Position numbers and translations under genes: made by a program. Below, piece after piece: positions 1-8,295 of a DNA stretch of 43,820 nt. Below the pieces are notes generated by a model, which had not been told where the DNA came from, ran no database searches, and saw only the letters and a program-made list of their open reading frames with translations. This DNA is from an uncultured bacterium. Its GTDB lineage: Bacteria > Bacillota_I > Bacilli_A > RFN20 > CAG-826. The DNA is taken from assembly GCA_949299335.1 (NCBI GenBank), contig CASGAD010000005.1, positions 1 to 43,820 on the forward strand. Reading direction: 5' to 3'. Positions within the stretch are counted from its first letter, which is position 1, and each line of letters opens with the position of its first letter.

Positions 1-48
1 GAGTTGCAAAAAAAGGCAGCAAGCAAAGACTTAAACAATTTAAAAATT

Positions 49-68
49 AAACATACATAAGTATGTTT
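49..68. repeat. Inverted repeat (8-bp arms)
   Basis: AAACATAC and GTATGTTT form perfect 8-bp arms around a 4-nt loop (ATAA). No T-tract follows on either strand, so it does not look like a terminator. The rest of bases 1-96 is AT-rich sequence in which I see no gene. It may be an operator or part of the end of a gene lying outside the window. Confidence 0.4.
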
Positions 69-96
69 AAAAACATAAAAATGTCAACAAAAAAGA

Positions 97-149
97 GCTG
101 TTGAATCAACCTCTTTTTATTCCAGGTTTTTCAACAGCCCCGTTTTTTT
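97..149. terminator. Bidirectional intrinsic terminator
   Basis: GCTGTTGAA at 97-105 pairs with TTCAACAGC at 130-138, and the stem continues with a slightly imperfect second half. A T-run follows at 143-149 on the + strand and an A-run at 87-94 gives a U-tract on the - strand. It would end the flavoprotein gene on the - strand and any + strand gene entering from the left. Confidence 0.75.
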
Positions 150-161
150 ATTTAAATAAAA

Positions 162-779
162 TTAATCAATAAAGTTAGTTATTATTTTGCTTTCTTCTTC
201 AGGTAGACCAACTTTCTCTTTCCCTAATTGTATAGACTTAATTAAAAATGCCATATTTCTTCCTAATGTTCGCATAGTTTGTAACCCTTCTAAATCTTTA
301 ATAGCCTCTCCTACTTTTCTACCATGAACACTATTCCAATATTGACTTGAAACAACAGGCATTTGAGCAATTGTAAAATATTTATTTAATTCATCAAAAG
401 TAGCACTTGCTCCACCTCTTCTACAAACCGCTATCGAAGCGCCAACTTTAAATTTTTTATCAAAATTTGTACTATAAAATAATCTATCTAAAAAAGAAAT
501 CAATGTTCCATTAGCACTTGCATAATAAACAGGTGAAGCAATAACTAATCCATCAGCTACTTCAAATTTAGGTGCAACTTCATTAACTAAATCATTAAAT
601 ACACACTTATGATTTTTATAACAACTTCCACATCCAATACAACCTCTTATAATTTGGTTACCAATAGTTATTACTTCAGTTTCTATATCGTTTTCATTTA
701 ATGTTTTTACTAATTCGCTAATAGCTATTGAGGTGTTTCCATTAACTCTTGGTGAGCCATTTATTATTAATACTTTCAT
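162..779 (-). CDS. Flavodoxin-fold NAD(P)H-dependent oxidoreductase, iron-sulfur flavoprotein-like
   Basis: This 205-residue soluble protein belongs to the flavodoxin-like NADPH-dependent FMN reductase superfamily. The N-terminus has the FMN-phosphate loop GSPRVNGNTS (residues 8-17), and residues 77-92 carry the ASPVYYASANG segment that lines the FMN site. Cys47, Cys50, Cys53 and Cys59 form a CX2CX2CX5C cluster like the compact Cys motif of archaeal and clostridial iron-sulfur flavoproteins, so it may bind a 4Fe-4S cluster as well as FMN. Members of the family pass electrons from ferredoxin or NAD(P)H to small acceptors such as quinones, nitro compounds or oxygen; the substrate cannot be read from sequence. 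An AGGAGG site sits 5 nt before the ATG. It is monocistronic: the pseudogene upstream ends in its own terminator. Family sure, Fe-S content likely, function open. Confidence 0.85.
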   Translation of the reverse strand: MKVLIINGSPRVNGNTSIAISELVKTLNENDIETEVITIGNQIIRGCIGCGSCYKNHKCVFNDLVNEVAPKFEVADGLVIASPVYYASANGTLISFLDRLFYSTNFDKKFKVGASIAVCRRGGASATFDELNKYFTIAQMPVVSSQYWNSVHGRKVGEAIKDLEGLQTMRTLGRNMAFLIKSIQLGKEKVGLPEEESKIITNFID

Positions 780-796
780 AAAATCCTCCTAGCCAT

Positions 797-824
797 ATTA
801 TACAACTAATATAAAAGCGGACAA
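797..824 (-). promoter_or_regulatory. Probable sigma-A promoter of the flavoprotein gene
   Basis: On the - strand, TTGTCC (819-824) and a perfect TATAAT (797-802) are separated by 16 bp, 18 bp before the start codon at 779. The -35 box lies inside the terminator hairpin of the preceding locus. Confidence 0.55.
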
Positions 825-837
825 TTAATTGCCCGCT
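814..837 (-). terminator. Intrinsic terminator of the malic enzyme remnant
   Basis: AGCGGGCAATT/AATTGTCCGCT (816-837 read on the - strand) forms a long stem with a single G-U pair, followed by TTTTAT. It lies just after the stop codon of the malic enzyme remnant. Confidence 0.65.
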
Positions 838-856
838 CTAATTTTAAGAGACCTTA

Positions 857-1411
857 TTACATTCTAATTAAATTCATTTTAATGGCGCACCCTTTAACAG
901 CTTTTGCAACTGCTTCATGAGCTTTTTTATCATAAGCACAAGGTAAAATGTATTCCCTATTGAGATCTTTGGTTTCTACACATCCTGCAATTGCAATTGA
1001 TGCAGCCATCATCATATCTAAATTAATTGTAGTTGCTTTAGCATCAATTGCCCCCTTAAATAACCGTGGGAATACTAAAACATTATTTATTTGATTAGGA
1101 TATTGACTTGAGCCAGTTCCAATTATATATGCTCCAGCCTCTTTAGCATCTAGAGGATCAATTTCAGGAATTGGATTAGCACATGTAAAGAGAATTGGCT
1201 TGTCATTCATTGATTTAACCATTTCTTTAGTTACACAATTAGCAACAGAAACTCCAACAAAGACATTGCTATTTTTCATAGCATCATCATAAGTGTTTGC
1301 TTTTAAAGAATCAAATGCTTCTTCTAGTTCAGGAATTTCTTCTCCACTTACTGGAGTTGGTGCTTCAAATGAATCTGCGCCTATATGAGTGATGGTTGTG
1401 TCAAATTCCAT
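857..1411 (-). pseudogene. Malic enzyme C-terminal fragment (remnant)
   Basis: From about residue 44 onward this 184-residue frame matches the C-terminal part of the NAD-binding domain of bacterial malic enzymes (oxidative decarboxylation of malate to pyruvate). Recognisable blocks are NVFVGVSVANCVTKEMV, ILFTCANPIPEI, GTGSSQYPNQINNVLVFPR and an Ala-rich helix. The whole N-terminal catalytic domain and the dinucleotide-binding GxGxxG are missing, so it cannot be a working enzyme. Its first ~43 residues do not resemble malic enzyme; they continue the lipoprotein reading frame lying upstream (see next entry). The ATG at 1411 has no ribosome-binding site and is probably just an internal Met of the fused frame. 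I read this as the 3' end of a malic enzyme gene joined by deletion to a lipoprotein gene. An assembly misjoin is the main alternative. Confidence 0.75.
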
Positions 1412-2168
1412 AGTTTCTGTACAAGTCCAACCTGTATATTCATAAGGGGGAATTTGCCACTAAATCCAGTGATTTTCGTTCCATCTGTTTTAATTGTTAA
1501 TTCTTCAACTGAATAATTATATGGTTCCGCATAAATATAATTAGCAATTAATTGATAGATTGTAGTAAGTTTAAAGTCATCTTTATTTAAAGTATATGTT
1601 GTATCATCGACTTTTGTAAAATCATCTTCTGTTAAATATTTGAATGGATTTTCAAATGTTGTGCTATATGTTAAAGCTTCATTACTAGCACTTCAATAAC
1701 ATCTTCATAATGAATGACATTATCTATTCCTAAATAACTGCTTGCTAATGTTCCACTAGTAGGATTTTTAGTAAATATAGAAATTGAGACTAAATCATCT
1801 TCACTATGTGCATACTCAAATTCTCCGCTTGTAACTTCTTCTTCACTTAAGTAATCGCTATAGTATTTATAAGATAGAAGTGCATCTCCACTTACATCAA
1901 CATCTCTACATATTGTATACCATGAGTAGCTGTCTTCGCCTTCACTATTTTTCCCAAAATATTGTGTTACAAATAGTCTACTTTCTGCACTAAATCCTTC
2001 ACCAAGATCTTTTAACATACCGTTAATTGCGTCTGGTCCTGGGGTGTCTGGACAAACTGGGCACTCTTCACACTCAGGTTCTTTGCATACATCGCACTCT
2101 GGACAATTTGCTTCACAACTAGTCGCTAACAAAAAAGGAAGCGCTAATAACATTATTTTCTTTTTTAT
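1412..2168 (-). pseudogene. Decayed Cys-rich lipoprotein gene (lost start codon, two frameshifts)
   Basis: The 5' end encodes a clear lipoprotein signal: a hydrophobic stretch ending LLATSC, followed by a Cys-rich segment with repeated CPxC and CxxC units. The usual start has been lost. A GGAGG site is followed 8 nt later by ATA AAA AAG AAA ATA ATG, and a start at that ATA (2166-2168) would give the expected IKKKIMLLALP signal sequence, whereas the first ATG (2153) lies about 23 nt from the site. The frame then breaks twice by single bases. Near 1690 an A appears to be missing (GAAGTG for GAAAGTG). At 1446-1450 a run of five C residues on the coding strand needs a sixth. Restoring both gives a continuous lipoprotein-like product running straight into the malic enzyme fragment. 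The function of the intact protein is unknown. Confidence 0.7.
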
Positions 2169-2290
2169 ATTTTATTCCTCCACAATACATTTTGTTTAAA
2201 TTTATGTGTCATATACAAAATATTAATCATGATGTTCTTAATATTATCTTAATTTCTTAAATAATAAATGCGTTTCTTTTATTAATATTC

Positions 2291-2318
2291 TATAATACTA
2301 GAGAAAAACGAAGGAAAA
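2291..2318 (+). promoter_or_regulatory. -10 box and ribosome-binding site of the desaturase-like operon
   Basis: A perfect TATAAT lies at 2291-2296 and an AAGGAAAA site 5' of the ATG at 2322. I see no good -35 hexamer at normal spacing, so the promoter may depend on an activator. Confidence 0.5.
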
Positions 2319-2321
2319 CAT

Positions 2322-3869
2322 ATGAACAAAACATTAAATAAATCCTATGATTGTATTGTTATAGGTGCTGGAAATGGTGGTTTGGCAGCCGCTATTAGAA
2401 TTTTACAAAAAAATTTAACGTGTCTTGTGCTGGAAAAGCATAACTTACCTGGAGGATTTGCAACTTCATTTAGAAGAGGAAGATTTGAATTTGAGGCTTC
2501 TTTGCATGAACTAAATGATTTCGGTCCAAAAGATAATCCTGGTGATGTTAGACAATTATTTAGGGACCTTGGTGTTGAAGACAAAATTGATTGGATAAGA
2601 ATTAATGAGGCTTATCACATGATTACTAAGGATGGAAAATACGATGTCATAATGCCATTTGGTGTTGAAGAATTTAAAGCCAAAATGGTTGAGTATGTTC
2701 CAAACTCTAAAAAATCTATTAACGAATTTTTTGAACTTGCGGAAGAAATTGTCAAAGCCCAAGCGTATACAAATAGCGTTAATGGTGCAACCGACAAAAA
2801 CTATATGATTAAAAATTTCCCTAATTTCATTAAAACAGGTTCATATAGTGTAAATGAAGTTTTACATGCAATAAAAATGCCTCAAAAAGCGATTGATATT
2901 TTGGATGCTTACTGGTGCTATTTAGGTGTTGATTGTGATCGTATGTCATTTATTCATTATGCTTCAATGGTTTATAGATATATTACAAAACAAGCTTGGA
3001 TGCCTAAATTAAAAAGCCACGAAATCTCTTTAGCCTTTGAAGAAAGAATTAGAGAACTTGGTGGAGATGTATTTTATAATTCAGAAGTTAGTAAAATCAT
3101 AACTACTAATGATAGAAAAATTACTGGCGTAATGCTTAAAAATGGTACAGTCATTAATACTCATCACATTATTGCTAATTGCTCTCCACTTGTAGTTTAT
3201 GGTAAATTGCTTGATAAAAATGTTATTACTTTAGATGAAATTAAAGCTATTAATTCACGTATGCTAGCAGGTAGAGGCGTATGTATGTATTTAGGTTTAA
3301 ATAAATCAGCTGATGAATTAGGAATTAAATCACATAACTACTTTATTTACGATACTGCTGATTCTAAAAAGCAATATGAATTAATGAAAAAAGTTGAAAC
3401 AAATAACGTTCAAGCAACTGTCTGTTTAAATAGAGCTTATCCAGAATGTTCACCAAAAGGTACAACCATGATGTACTTTACTACTTTAATTAATTCTGAT
3501 GATTGGTCCAATGTTTCTGAAAGAGAATATTTCAAAGAAAAGGACAGATTTGCAGCGAAAATGATTGAAACATTTGAAAAAGTTACTGGTACAAAAATTA
3601 AAGATTCAATCGAAGAAATAGCATTTGCAACTCCTACAACTTATGCTAGATATTGTGGTCATCCTCAAGGAGTAATTTATGGATACGAAGCAGCTGATTG
3701 GGATGCATTAACTCCTAGACTTATGATGATGAATGATGATTATACATTTAAAGGTTTAAGATTCTGTGGTGGATTTGCTATGAGATCTAGCGGCTACTCT
3801 AGCGCTTATTTTTCAGGTGATATCTCAGGCAGACAAACTGCTGGCGAAATAATTAGAGAAGGTAAATAA
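2322..3869 (+). CDS. CrtI/phytoene desaturase-like FAD-dependent oxidoreductase
   Basis: This 515-residue flavoprotein is in the phytoene desaturase / retinol saturase branch of the amine-oxidase superfamily. Residues 11-40 form the N-terminal Rossmann fold with GAGNGG (15-20) and the acidic end of strand 2 (LVLEKH), followed by the family's PGGFATSFRRGRFEFEAS segment. The C-terminus has the second FAD-binding motif, GLRFCGGFAMRSSGYSSAYFSG. Length is typical. Enzymes of this family desaturate, isomerise or saturate polyene or isoprenoid chains. No phytoene synthase or other carotenoid gene is present, so a carotenoid role is not supported. It is followed one base later by a ferredoxin-type reductase, which suggests that electrons are supplied from NAD(P)H and that the reaction is a reduction; this is inference. 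The start is chosen from the AAGGAAAA site. Confidence 0.85.
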   Translation: MNKTLNKSYDCIVIGAGNGGLAAAIRILQKNLTCLVLEKHNLPGGFATSFRRGRFEFEASLHELNDFGPKDNPGDVRQLFRDLGVEDKIDWIRINEAYHMITKDGKYDVIMPFGVEEFKAKMVEYVPNSKKSINEFFELAEEIVKAQAYTNSVNGATDKNYMIKNFPNFIKTGSYSVNEVLHAIKMPQKAIDILDAYWCYLGVDCDRMSFIHYASMVYRYITKQAWMPKLKSHEISLAFEERIRELGGDVFYNSEVSKIITTNDRKITGVMLKNGTVINTHHIIANCSPLVVYGKLLDKNVITLDEIKAINSRMLAGRGVCMYLGLNKSADELGIKSHNYFIYDTADSKKQYELMKKVETNNVQATVCLNRAYPECSPKGTTMMYFTTLINSDDWSNVSEREYFKEKDRFAAKMIETFEKVTGTKIKDSIEEIAFATPTTYARYCGHPQGVIYGYEAADWDALTPRLMMMNDDYTFKGLRFCGGFAMRSSGYSSAYFSGDISGRQTAGEIIREGK

Positions 3870-3870
3870 T

Positions 3871-5031
3871 ATGAAATTTAAGAAATCTATATTCGGATTC
3901 ATTGATATGATCCGCTTTACAAAAATAGTAGAAAAAAGAAAAGAGCATTTAGCTAGTGGTAGCGATACACCTATACCATCAACATTTAAAGTTAATGAAT
4001 TAGCAAAAGAACTTCATCCTGGTTATATGGAAGTTGAATTAATCGCTATTAAAGATTTAAATCCACTCATGAAAGAATTTACTTTTAAACGTTTAAATCA
4101 TGATAAATTTCCATTTTTTAAAGCTGGTCAATATGTTTCATTACAAACAAAAATTGGGGATGCTTTAGTTTCTAGACCATATTCAATCGCGAGTAGTCCT
4201 CAAGAAGCTTTTGAAAATATCATTAAGCTTGGAATTCAAAAAGAAGGTTTATTCTCAACTTATATGTGTGAAAAAGCAAAAATTGGCGATAAGTTCGTTA
4301 TGAGTGAACCATCTGGTGATTTCCATTATGAAAGTTTAAGAGATACTAAAGATATAGTTTGTATTGCCGGAGGAAGCGGTATTACTCCATTTATTTCAAT
4401 GGCTAAAGCATTTATAGATAATGATGAAACTTACAATATGACTTTAATTTATGGCGTTAAATCATTAGACTTTGTTGCTTACAAAGAAGAATTAGAAAGT
4501 TTTAAAAAGAACGGAATTAAAGTAATAATTGTTTTAAGTGAAGATAAAAAAGAAGGCTATGAAAATGGTTTTATCACTTCTAAACTATTAGAAAAATATT
4601 GTGATATTAATAAAGCTACTTTCTTCTTATGTGGACCTACAGTTATGTATTCATTTGTTAGAAATGAACTTGCTCCATATAATTTGCCAATAAAAGCGAT
4701 TCATCAAGATGCAAGCTGTTGTGGAGATTTAGATATTAAAAATCCAAAAACTTATAAATTAGTTGTCCACGTTCAGGATGAAACTTATGAAGTTGACGCT
4801 AAAGAAAATGAAACACTTCTTGTTAGCATGGAAAGAGCTGGAATTAATGTTCCAAATAAATGTCGTGCTGGAGGATGTGGCTGGTGCAATAGTATATGCC
4901 TAAAAGGTGAATACAAAGTTGCTGATAATAGAGAAAAAAGACGTGGAGCTGATATAAAATTTAATCATATCCATCCTTGTGTTACTTATCCTTTATCGGA
5001 TATGGAAATAATAATTCCTTTAGCTTATTAA
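3871..5031 (+). CDS. Ferredoxin-NAD(P)H reductase with C-terminal 2Fe-2S ferredoxin domain
   Basis: The 386-residue protein has three parts after an N-terminal extension of about 55 residues: an FAD-binding barrel with RPYSIAS (near 102-108), an NAD(P)-binding domain with GGSGITPF (near 167) and FFLCGPTVMY, and a plant-type 2Fe-2S domain with Cys331-X4-Cys336-X2-Cys339 and Cys370. This is the layout of self-contained electron-transfer reductases of oxygenases and related flavoenzymes: NAD(P)H to FAD to 2Fe-2S to partner. The ATG comes one base after the upstream stop, so the two genes form one operon and the partner is presumably the CrtI-like protein. The N-terminal extension is basic and contains a short hydrophobic helix (GFIDMIRF) that could dock on the membrane or the partner. 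NADH or NADPH preference cannot be judged. Confidence 0.87.
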   Translation: MKFKKSIFGFIDMIRFTKIVEKRKEHLASGSDTPIPSTFKVNELAKELHPGYMEVELIAIKDLNPLMKEFTFKRLNHDKFPFFKAGQYVSLQTKIGDALVSRPYSIASSPQEAFENIIKLGIQKEGLFSTYMCEKAKIGDKFVMSEPSGDFHYESLRDTKDIVCIAGGSGITPFISMAKAFIDNDETYNMTLIYGVKSLDFVAYKEELESFKKNGIKVIIVLSEDKKEGYENGFITSKLLEKYCDINKATFFLCGPTVMYSFVRNELAPYNLPIKAIHQDASCCGDLDIKNPKTYKLVVHVQDETYEVDAKENETLLVSMERAGINVPNKCRAGGCGWCNSICLKGEYKVADNREKRRGADIKFNHIHPCVTYPLSDMEIIIPLAY

Positions 5032-5069
5032 GTGTAAACTTATAAGAATAAATATAAATTTACGTAAAA

Positions 5070-5103
5070 AAAGTGCTGTTAAGAATTTTCTTAACAGCCT
5101 TTT
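5070..5103. terminator. Bidirectional terminator between convergent genes
   Basis: GCTGTTAAGAA (5075-5085) pairs with TTCTTAACAGC (5088-5098). Downstream T-rich sequence on + and an A7 run (U-tract for -) at 5066-5072 serve both the reductase operon and the antiporter gene. Confidence 0.8.
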
Positions 5104-5105
5104 AT

Positions 5106-6485
5106 TTATTTATGAACTACATGCGAAGGTTTAATAACCACTTTATCTGTAGCTTGTATTTCTTCAGATTTAACATTATTATCTTCTAAATGAATATTCT
5201 CAATTCTTGCTACATCAACATGTTGAGCAGCAACATTGTCTATAACATCTTTCTTTTTGCTCTTAGAGTCAAGTAACATTTCTTTACTAATTGCCCCACT
5301 TCTAATTAAGGCAAACTTAGCAAGAATTGGTCCGCACATTTCATATAAAACTGAGGAGCAAAGAATAACAGACAAGAATGTATTTCCAATATCTTCAGGC
5401 AACATACGTTGTCCTAAAAAAGCTAATCCTATCGCAACTCCCGCTTGAGGAATCAACGCAAAACCCAAATAATTAGTTGTTTTATTGTCTCTTTTTGTAA
5501 TTTTACATCCAGCCCAAGCACCAAAATATTTACCAGCAATTCTGACAATAAAGTAAATTATTCCGATTAATCCAATTGTTGCAAAGGCGCTTAAATCCAT
5601 ATTCATGCCAGAAACAACAAAGAATAATAACATAATTGGTGGATCAAAATGGTCGACATATTTAAATAATTTTTCATCTTGAGTAATGTTAATATATGTT
5701 GCACCAAAGACCATGCAGGAAAGTAATGGTGAAATATCTAATAAAATACATGATCCAGAAATAACGCAAATAATTCCAACAGCAATAATTAATTTAGAAT
5801 TGGCTGATCTTCCTTTTACTAAGTATGATAAGATTATTCCTCCAACAAAACCTATAACAATAAATAATATATTATAGATAATAGGTAAAATAATATTCCA
5901 AACATTCATTGTTCCTACATCTGTTCCTTGAACAATTGCGGTAACAATTGAGAAAACCAATAAACAAATAACATCATCTAAAGCAACAACTTGCAAAAGT
6001 GTATTAACAAATTCACCTTTAGCATTGTATTGATTAATTGTCATCATTGTAGAAGCTGGTGCAGTTGCTGTAGCGATTGCCCCTAAAAGCAAGGCAAATG
6101 ACCATCCCATACTTGGGAAAGCAATTCCAACAACTAGTGTTACTAAAATTCCAGCGGCTAACGCTTCTAATGTTGTAATGATCACCACTTTTATTCCGGT
6201 AGCTTTCAATACGTCCTTTTTAAAGAATTTACCAACACCAAATGCAATAAACCCGAGTGCTAAATCGCTTAAAAAAGAAATATTATCAATAATATTATGT
6301 GGTATTAAATCAAGAACAAATGGTCCAATTAATACTCCAGATAAAATGTAACCTGTTACGTTAGGTAAACGTAAGAGTTTTGTGATTCTAGAAAGGGCAA
6401 ATCCAACTAAAAAGATAATAGCCAAAGCGATTAATATAGTTGCTCCGCCTTTGCCGTCATAAAACTCATATAGTTTTAGATTCAT
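5106..6485 (-). CDS. CPA2-family cation:proton antiporter
   Basis: This 459-residue polytopic membrane protein has about 12-13 hydrophobic segments and matches the KefB/NapA-type Na+/H+ exchanger domain. An early segment carries LRLPNVTGYILSGVLIGP, typical of the family. The ALDDVICLL segment holds a double Asp like the ion-binding pair of electrogenic CPA2 antiporters such as NapA, so electrogenic Na+(K+)/H+ exchange is likely. After the last membrane helix comes a hydrophilic tail of about 65 residues without an RCK/TrkA-N domain, so it is not a KefB/C-type channel with nucleotide gating. GGAGG lies 8 nt before the ATG. A LysR gene is transcribed divergently from a 126-bp spacer and is the obvious candidate regulator. 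Likely role: pH and sodium homeostasis. Confidence 0.85.
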   Translation of the reverse strand: MNLKLYEFYDGKGGATILIALAIIFLVGFALSRITKLLRLPNVTGYILSGVLIGPFVLDLIPHNIIDNISFLSDLALGFIAFGVGKFFKKDVLKATGIKVVIITTLEALAAGILVTLVVGIAFPSMGWSFALLLGAIATATAPASTMMTINQYNAKGEFVNTLLQVVALDDVICLLVFSIVTAIVQGTDVGTMNVWNIILPIIYNILFIVIGFVGGIILSYLVKGRSANSKLIIAVGIICVISGSCILLDISPLLSCMVFGATYINITQDEKLFKYVDHFDPPIMLLFFVVSGMNMDLSAFATIGLIGIIYFIVRIAGKYFGAWAGCKITKRDNKTTNYLGFALIPQAGVAIGLAFLGQRMLPEDIGNTFLSVILCSSVLYEMCGPILAKFALIRSGAISKEMLLDSKSKKKDVIDNVAAQHVDVARIENIHLEDNNVKSEEIQATDKVVIKPSHVVHK

Positions 6486-6550
6486 AGCTCTACCTCCTTT
6501 ACTTTTTTCTTTAATTTTTCTTTTTGCAATGCTATTATCATAACAATATT

Positions 6551-6590
6551 ATCCATAACAAAAACTAATATTAACTTATGGATGTATAAT
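6551..6590. promoter_or_regulatory. Divergent promoter region with candidate LysR operator
   Basis: The antiporter-LysR spacer holds perfect inverted arms ATCCATAA (6551-6558) and TTATGGAT (6576-6583) separated by 17 bp, which fits a LysR-type dimer site, and a TATAAT (6585-6590) correctly placed for the LysR gene. The operator would overlap the region between the two divergent promoters. Confidence 0.5.
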
Positions 6591-6611
6591 AAATGCTTAT
6601 AGAGGTGTTTT

Positions 6612-7502
6612 ATGATTGATCAAAAGTTCATTACATTTTTGGCGGTTTGCCAATATCGAAATTTTACAGTTGCTGCTAAACAACTAAATTTAACTCAACC
6701 AGCAATAAGTCAGCACATTAAACAATTAGAAAGTGAACTTGATATCACTATCTTTAACCGTACAAATAATGAGTTAAAATTAACTAATGAAGGTAATATT
6801 TTACTCAAATATGCCCGCAGAATCGCATCATTATATAAAGATTTAGAAACCAAGATTGAAGATGAGAAAAAGCAAACCAAGAGTTTAGTAATAGGAATTA
6901 CACACACAGCAGAGAGCAATGTTATAGCTGAAGTTTTAGCGATTTATTGTGCAGAAAATAAAGGTTTAAGAATAAAAATTATTACTGACACTATAAGAAA
7001 TCTTTATGATAAATTATCAACTTATGAGATTGACTTAGCTATAGTAGAAGGCCAGTTACTCAATAAAAAATATAACTCAATCTTATTAGACACCGACTCA
7101 CTTGTGGCAGTTATGAGTAATCAGAATCCATTAGCTAAAAATCAAATAATTAATATTAATGATTTAAAGAAAGAAAAAATGATATTAAGGTCCCCTACTA
7201 GCCAAACTAGATCATTATTTGTTTCTCAACTTGAGAACTTAAATATTTCGATTGAGGAATTTAATATCATTTTAGAAATAGATAATATTGCTACTATAAA
7301 AGATTTAATTGCTAAAAATATGGCTGTATCAGTTTTACCTAAAAGTACATGCTATAGTGAATTAAAGAATAATTCTTTAGCTATTAGGCCAATTGAAAAT
7401 GTAAATATCATGAGACAAACTAATATTGTTTTCTCTAAAGACTTTACAGATAGATATATTTTAGATGAACTTCTTTCCATCTATCATTCTATTGTTCATT
7501 AA
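6612..7502 (+). CDS. LysR-family transcriptional regulator
   Basis: The 296-residue protein has the standard LysR layout. An N-terminal winged helix-turn-helix (about residues 1-60) contains FLAVCQYRNFTVAAKQL and LTQPAISQHIKQLE, the most conserved LysR signature. A linker helix and a two-lobed periplasmic-binding-protein-like effector domain (about 90-295) follow. An AGAGGTG site precedes the ATG. It is transcribed away from the antiporter gene, and LysR proteins usually control the divergent gene and themselves, so the antiporter is the likely target. The effector is unknown. Confidence 0.9.
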   Translation: MIDQKFITFLAVCQYRNFTVAAKQLNLTQPAISQHIKQLESELDITIFNRTNNELKLTNEGNILLKYARRIASLYKDLETKIEDEKKQTKSLVIGITHTAESNVIAEVLAIYCAENKGLRIKIITDTIRNLYDKLSTYEIDLAIVEGQLLNKKYNSILLDTDSLVAVMSNQNPLAKNQIININDLKKEKMILRSPTSQTRSLFVSQLENLNISIEEFNIILEIDNIATIKDLIAKNMAVSVLPKSTCYSELKNNSLAIRPIENVNIMRQTNIVFSKDFTDRYILDELLSIYHSIVH

Positions 7503-7730
7503 TTAAACTGTAATTTTAACATAACAATCATCACTTTTTACTTCAACAAAAGTAAAATGACCGTTTTCTTTAACATATTTTTTCGTAATGTTAATTAATT
7601 TTAAAATGTCTTCGCTACTAAACTCATCTTCTTTAGAAACATATTTAGTAATTAATTTAGGGCTGATTAAAGAATTAGGTAAATAAATTACAATAGGAAG
7701 CTTAAATTTACTTTTAATTACAATTTTCAT
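7503..7730 (-). CDS. Small protein resembling the C-terminal domain of the upstream regulator
   Basis: This 75-residue protein starts with the A of the upstream gene's stop (a 1-bp overlap), so the two are translationally coupled. Its pattern (basic strand, ILPNSLI-like LPNSLISPKLI, a DILKLI helix, then FTFVEVKSDDCYVKITV) parallels the C-terminal part of the XRE protein upstream (INFPIPLVLAF, INWETIFMLLEEG, ELITVTEKGGDTVRIVV). Both look like the short beta-alpha-beta domain often seen at the end of Firmicute HTH proteins (SHOCT-like or DUF2089-type), and the pair may form heterodimers. I know of no characterised function. Confidence 0.65.
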   Translation of the reverse strand: MKIVIKSKFKLPIVIYLPNSLISPKLITKYVSKEDEFSSEDILKLINITKKYVKENGHFTFVEVKSDDCYVKITV

Positions 7731-8221
7731 TATTCAACCACGATTCTTACTGTATCGCCACCTTTTTCAGTGACAGTAATTAATTCGCCCACTACACCTT
7801 CTTCTAATAACATAAATATCGTTTCCCAATTAATGGATTTTAAAGCATCATTACTAGAATCAATAGAAGGCAATTTTCCTAAGTCTTTAAAAGCTAAAAC
7901 AAGTGGTATTGGGAAATTTATTCTAACTACATCTCCATCAGCACTATCGACATAAATTTTTAAGACCATCTTTTTGATATCTTTTTTATTTGTCTTTTCT
8001 AATACTTGAGTGACTTCATGAATTTCTCTACCTAATAATTCATCAATAGTAATATTAAAAGTATCAGCAATTTCACCTAATAAACCAATATCAGGACTTG
8101 AAACATCAGTCTCCCATTTAGAAACTGCTTGAGGACTTACATGAAGTTTTTCAGCTAAAGCTTCTTGAGTCATTTTCTTTTCTTTTCTTAATTTTTGTAA
8201 TCTTTGTCCAAATGTTTCCAT
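7730..8221 (-). CDS. XRE-family helix-turn-helix regulator
   Basis: The 163-residue protein has an N-terminal Cro/C1-type HTH (residues about 6-60: LQKLRKEKKMTQEALAEKLHVS, AVSKWE, IDELLG). The C-terminal part (about 85-163) is a small alpha-beta domain resembling the separate 75-residue protein encoded next. AAGGAGAT lies 6 nt before the ATG. Two identical palindromes in its promoter region, one covering the -35 box, suggest that it represses its own operon. The signal it senses is unknown. Confidence 0.88.
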   Translation of the reverse strand: METFGQRLQKLRKEKKMTQEALAEKLHVSPQAVSKWETDVSSPDIGLLGEIADTFNITIDELLGREIHEVTQVLEKTNKKDIKKMVLKIYVDSADGDVVRINFPIPLVLAFKDLGKLPSIDSSNDALKSINWETIFMLLEEGVVGELITVTEKGGDTVRIVVE

Positions 8222-8267
8222 ATTTTATCTCCTTATGCTTCAATAATAAGTTTAAAACATGAAAAAA

Positions 8268-8295
8268 TGTATAACTTATCATTTGAGTTAGTCAA
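8268..8295 (-). promoter_or_regulatory. Promoter of the XRE regulator operon
   Basis: TTGACT (8290-8295 on -) and TATACA (8268-8273) are 16 bp apart, predicting a leader of about 40 nt. The -35 box overlaps the proximal palindrome. Confidence 0.6.

Noticed and set aside
2345-2797. Several - strand frames of 60-79 codons inside the desaturase-like gene
   Set aside because: They lie antisense to a well supported gene, have no ribosome sites and no family features.
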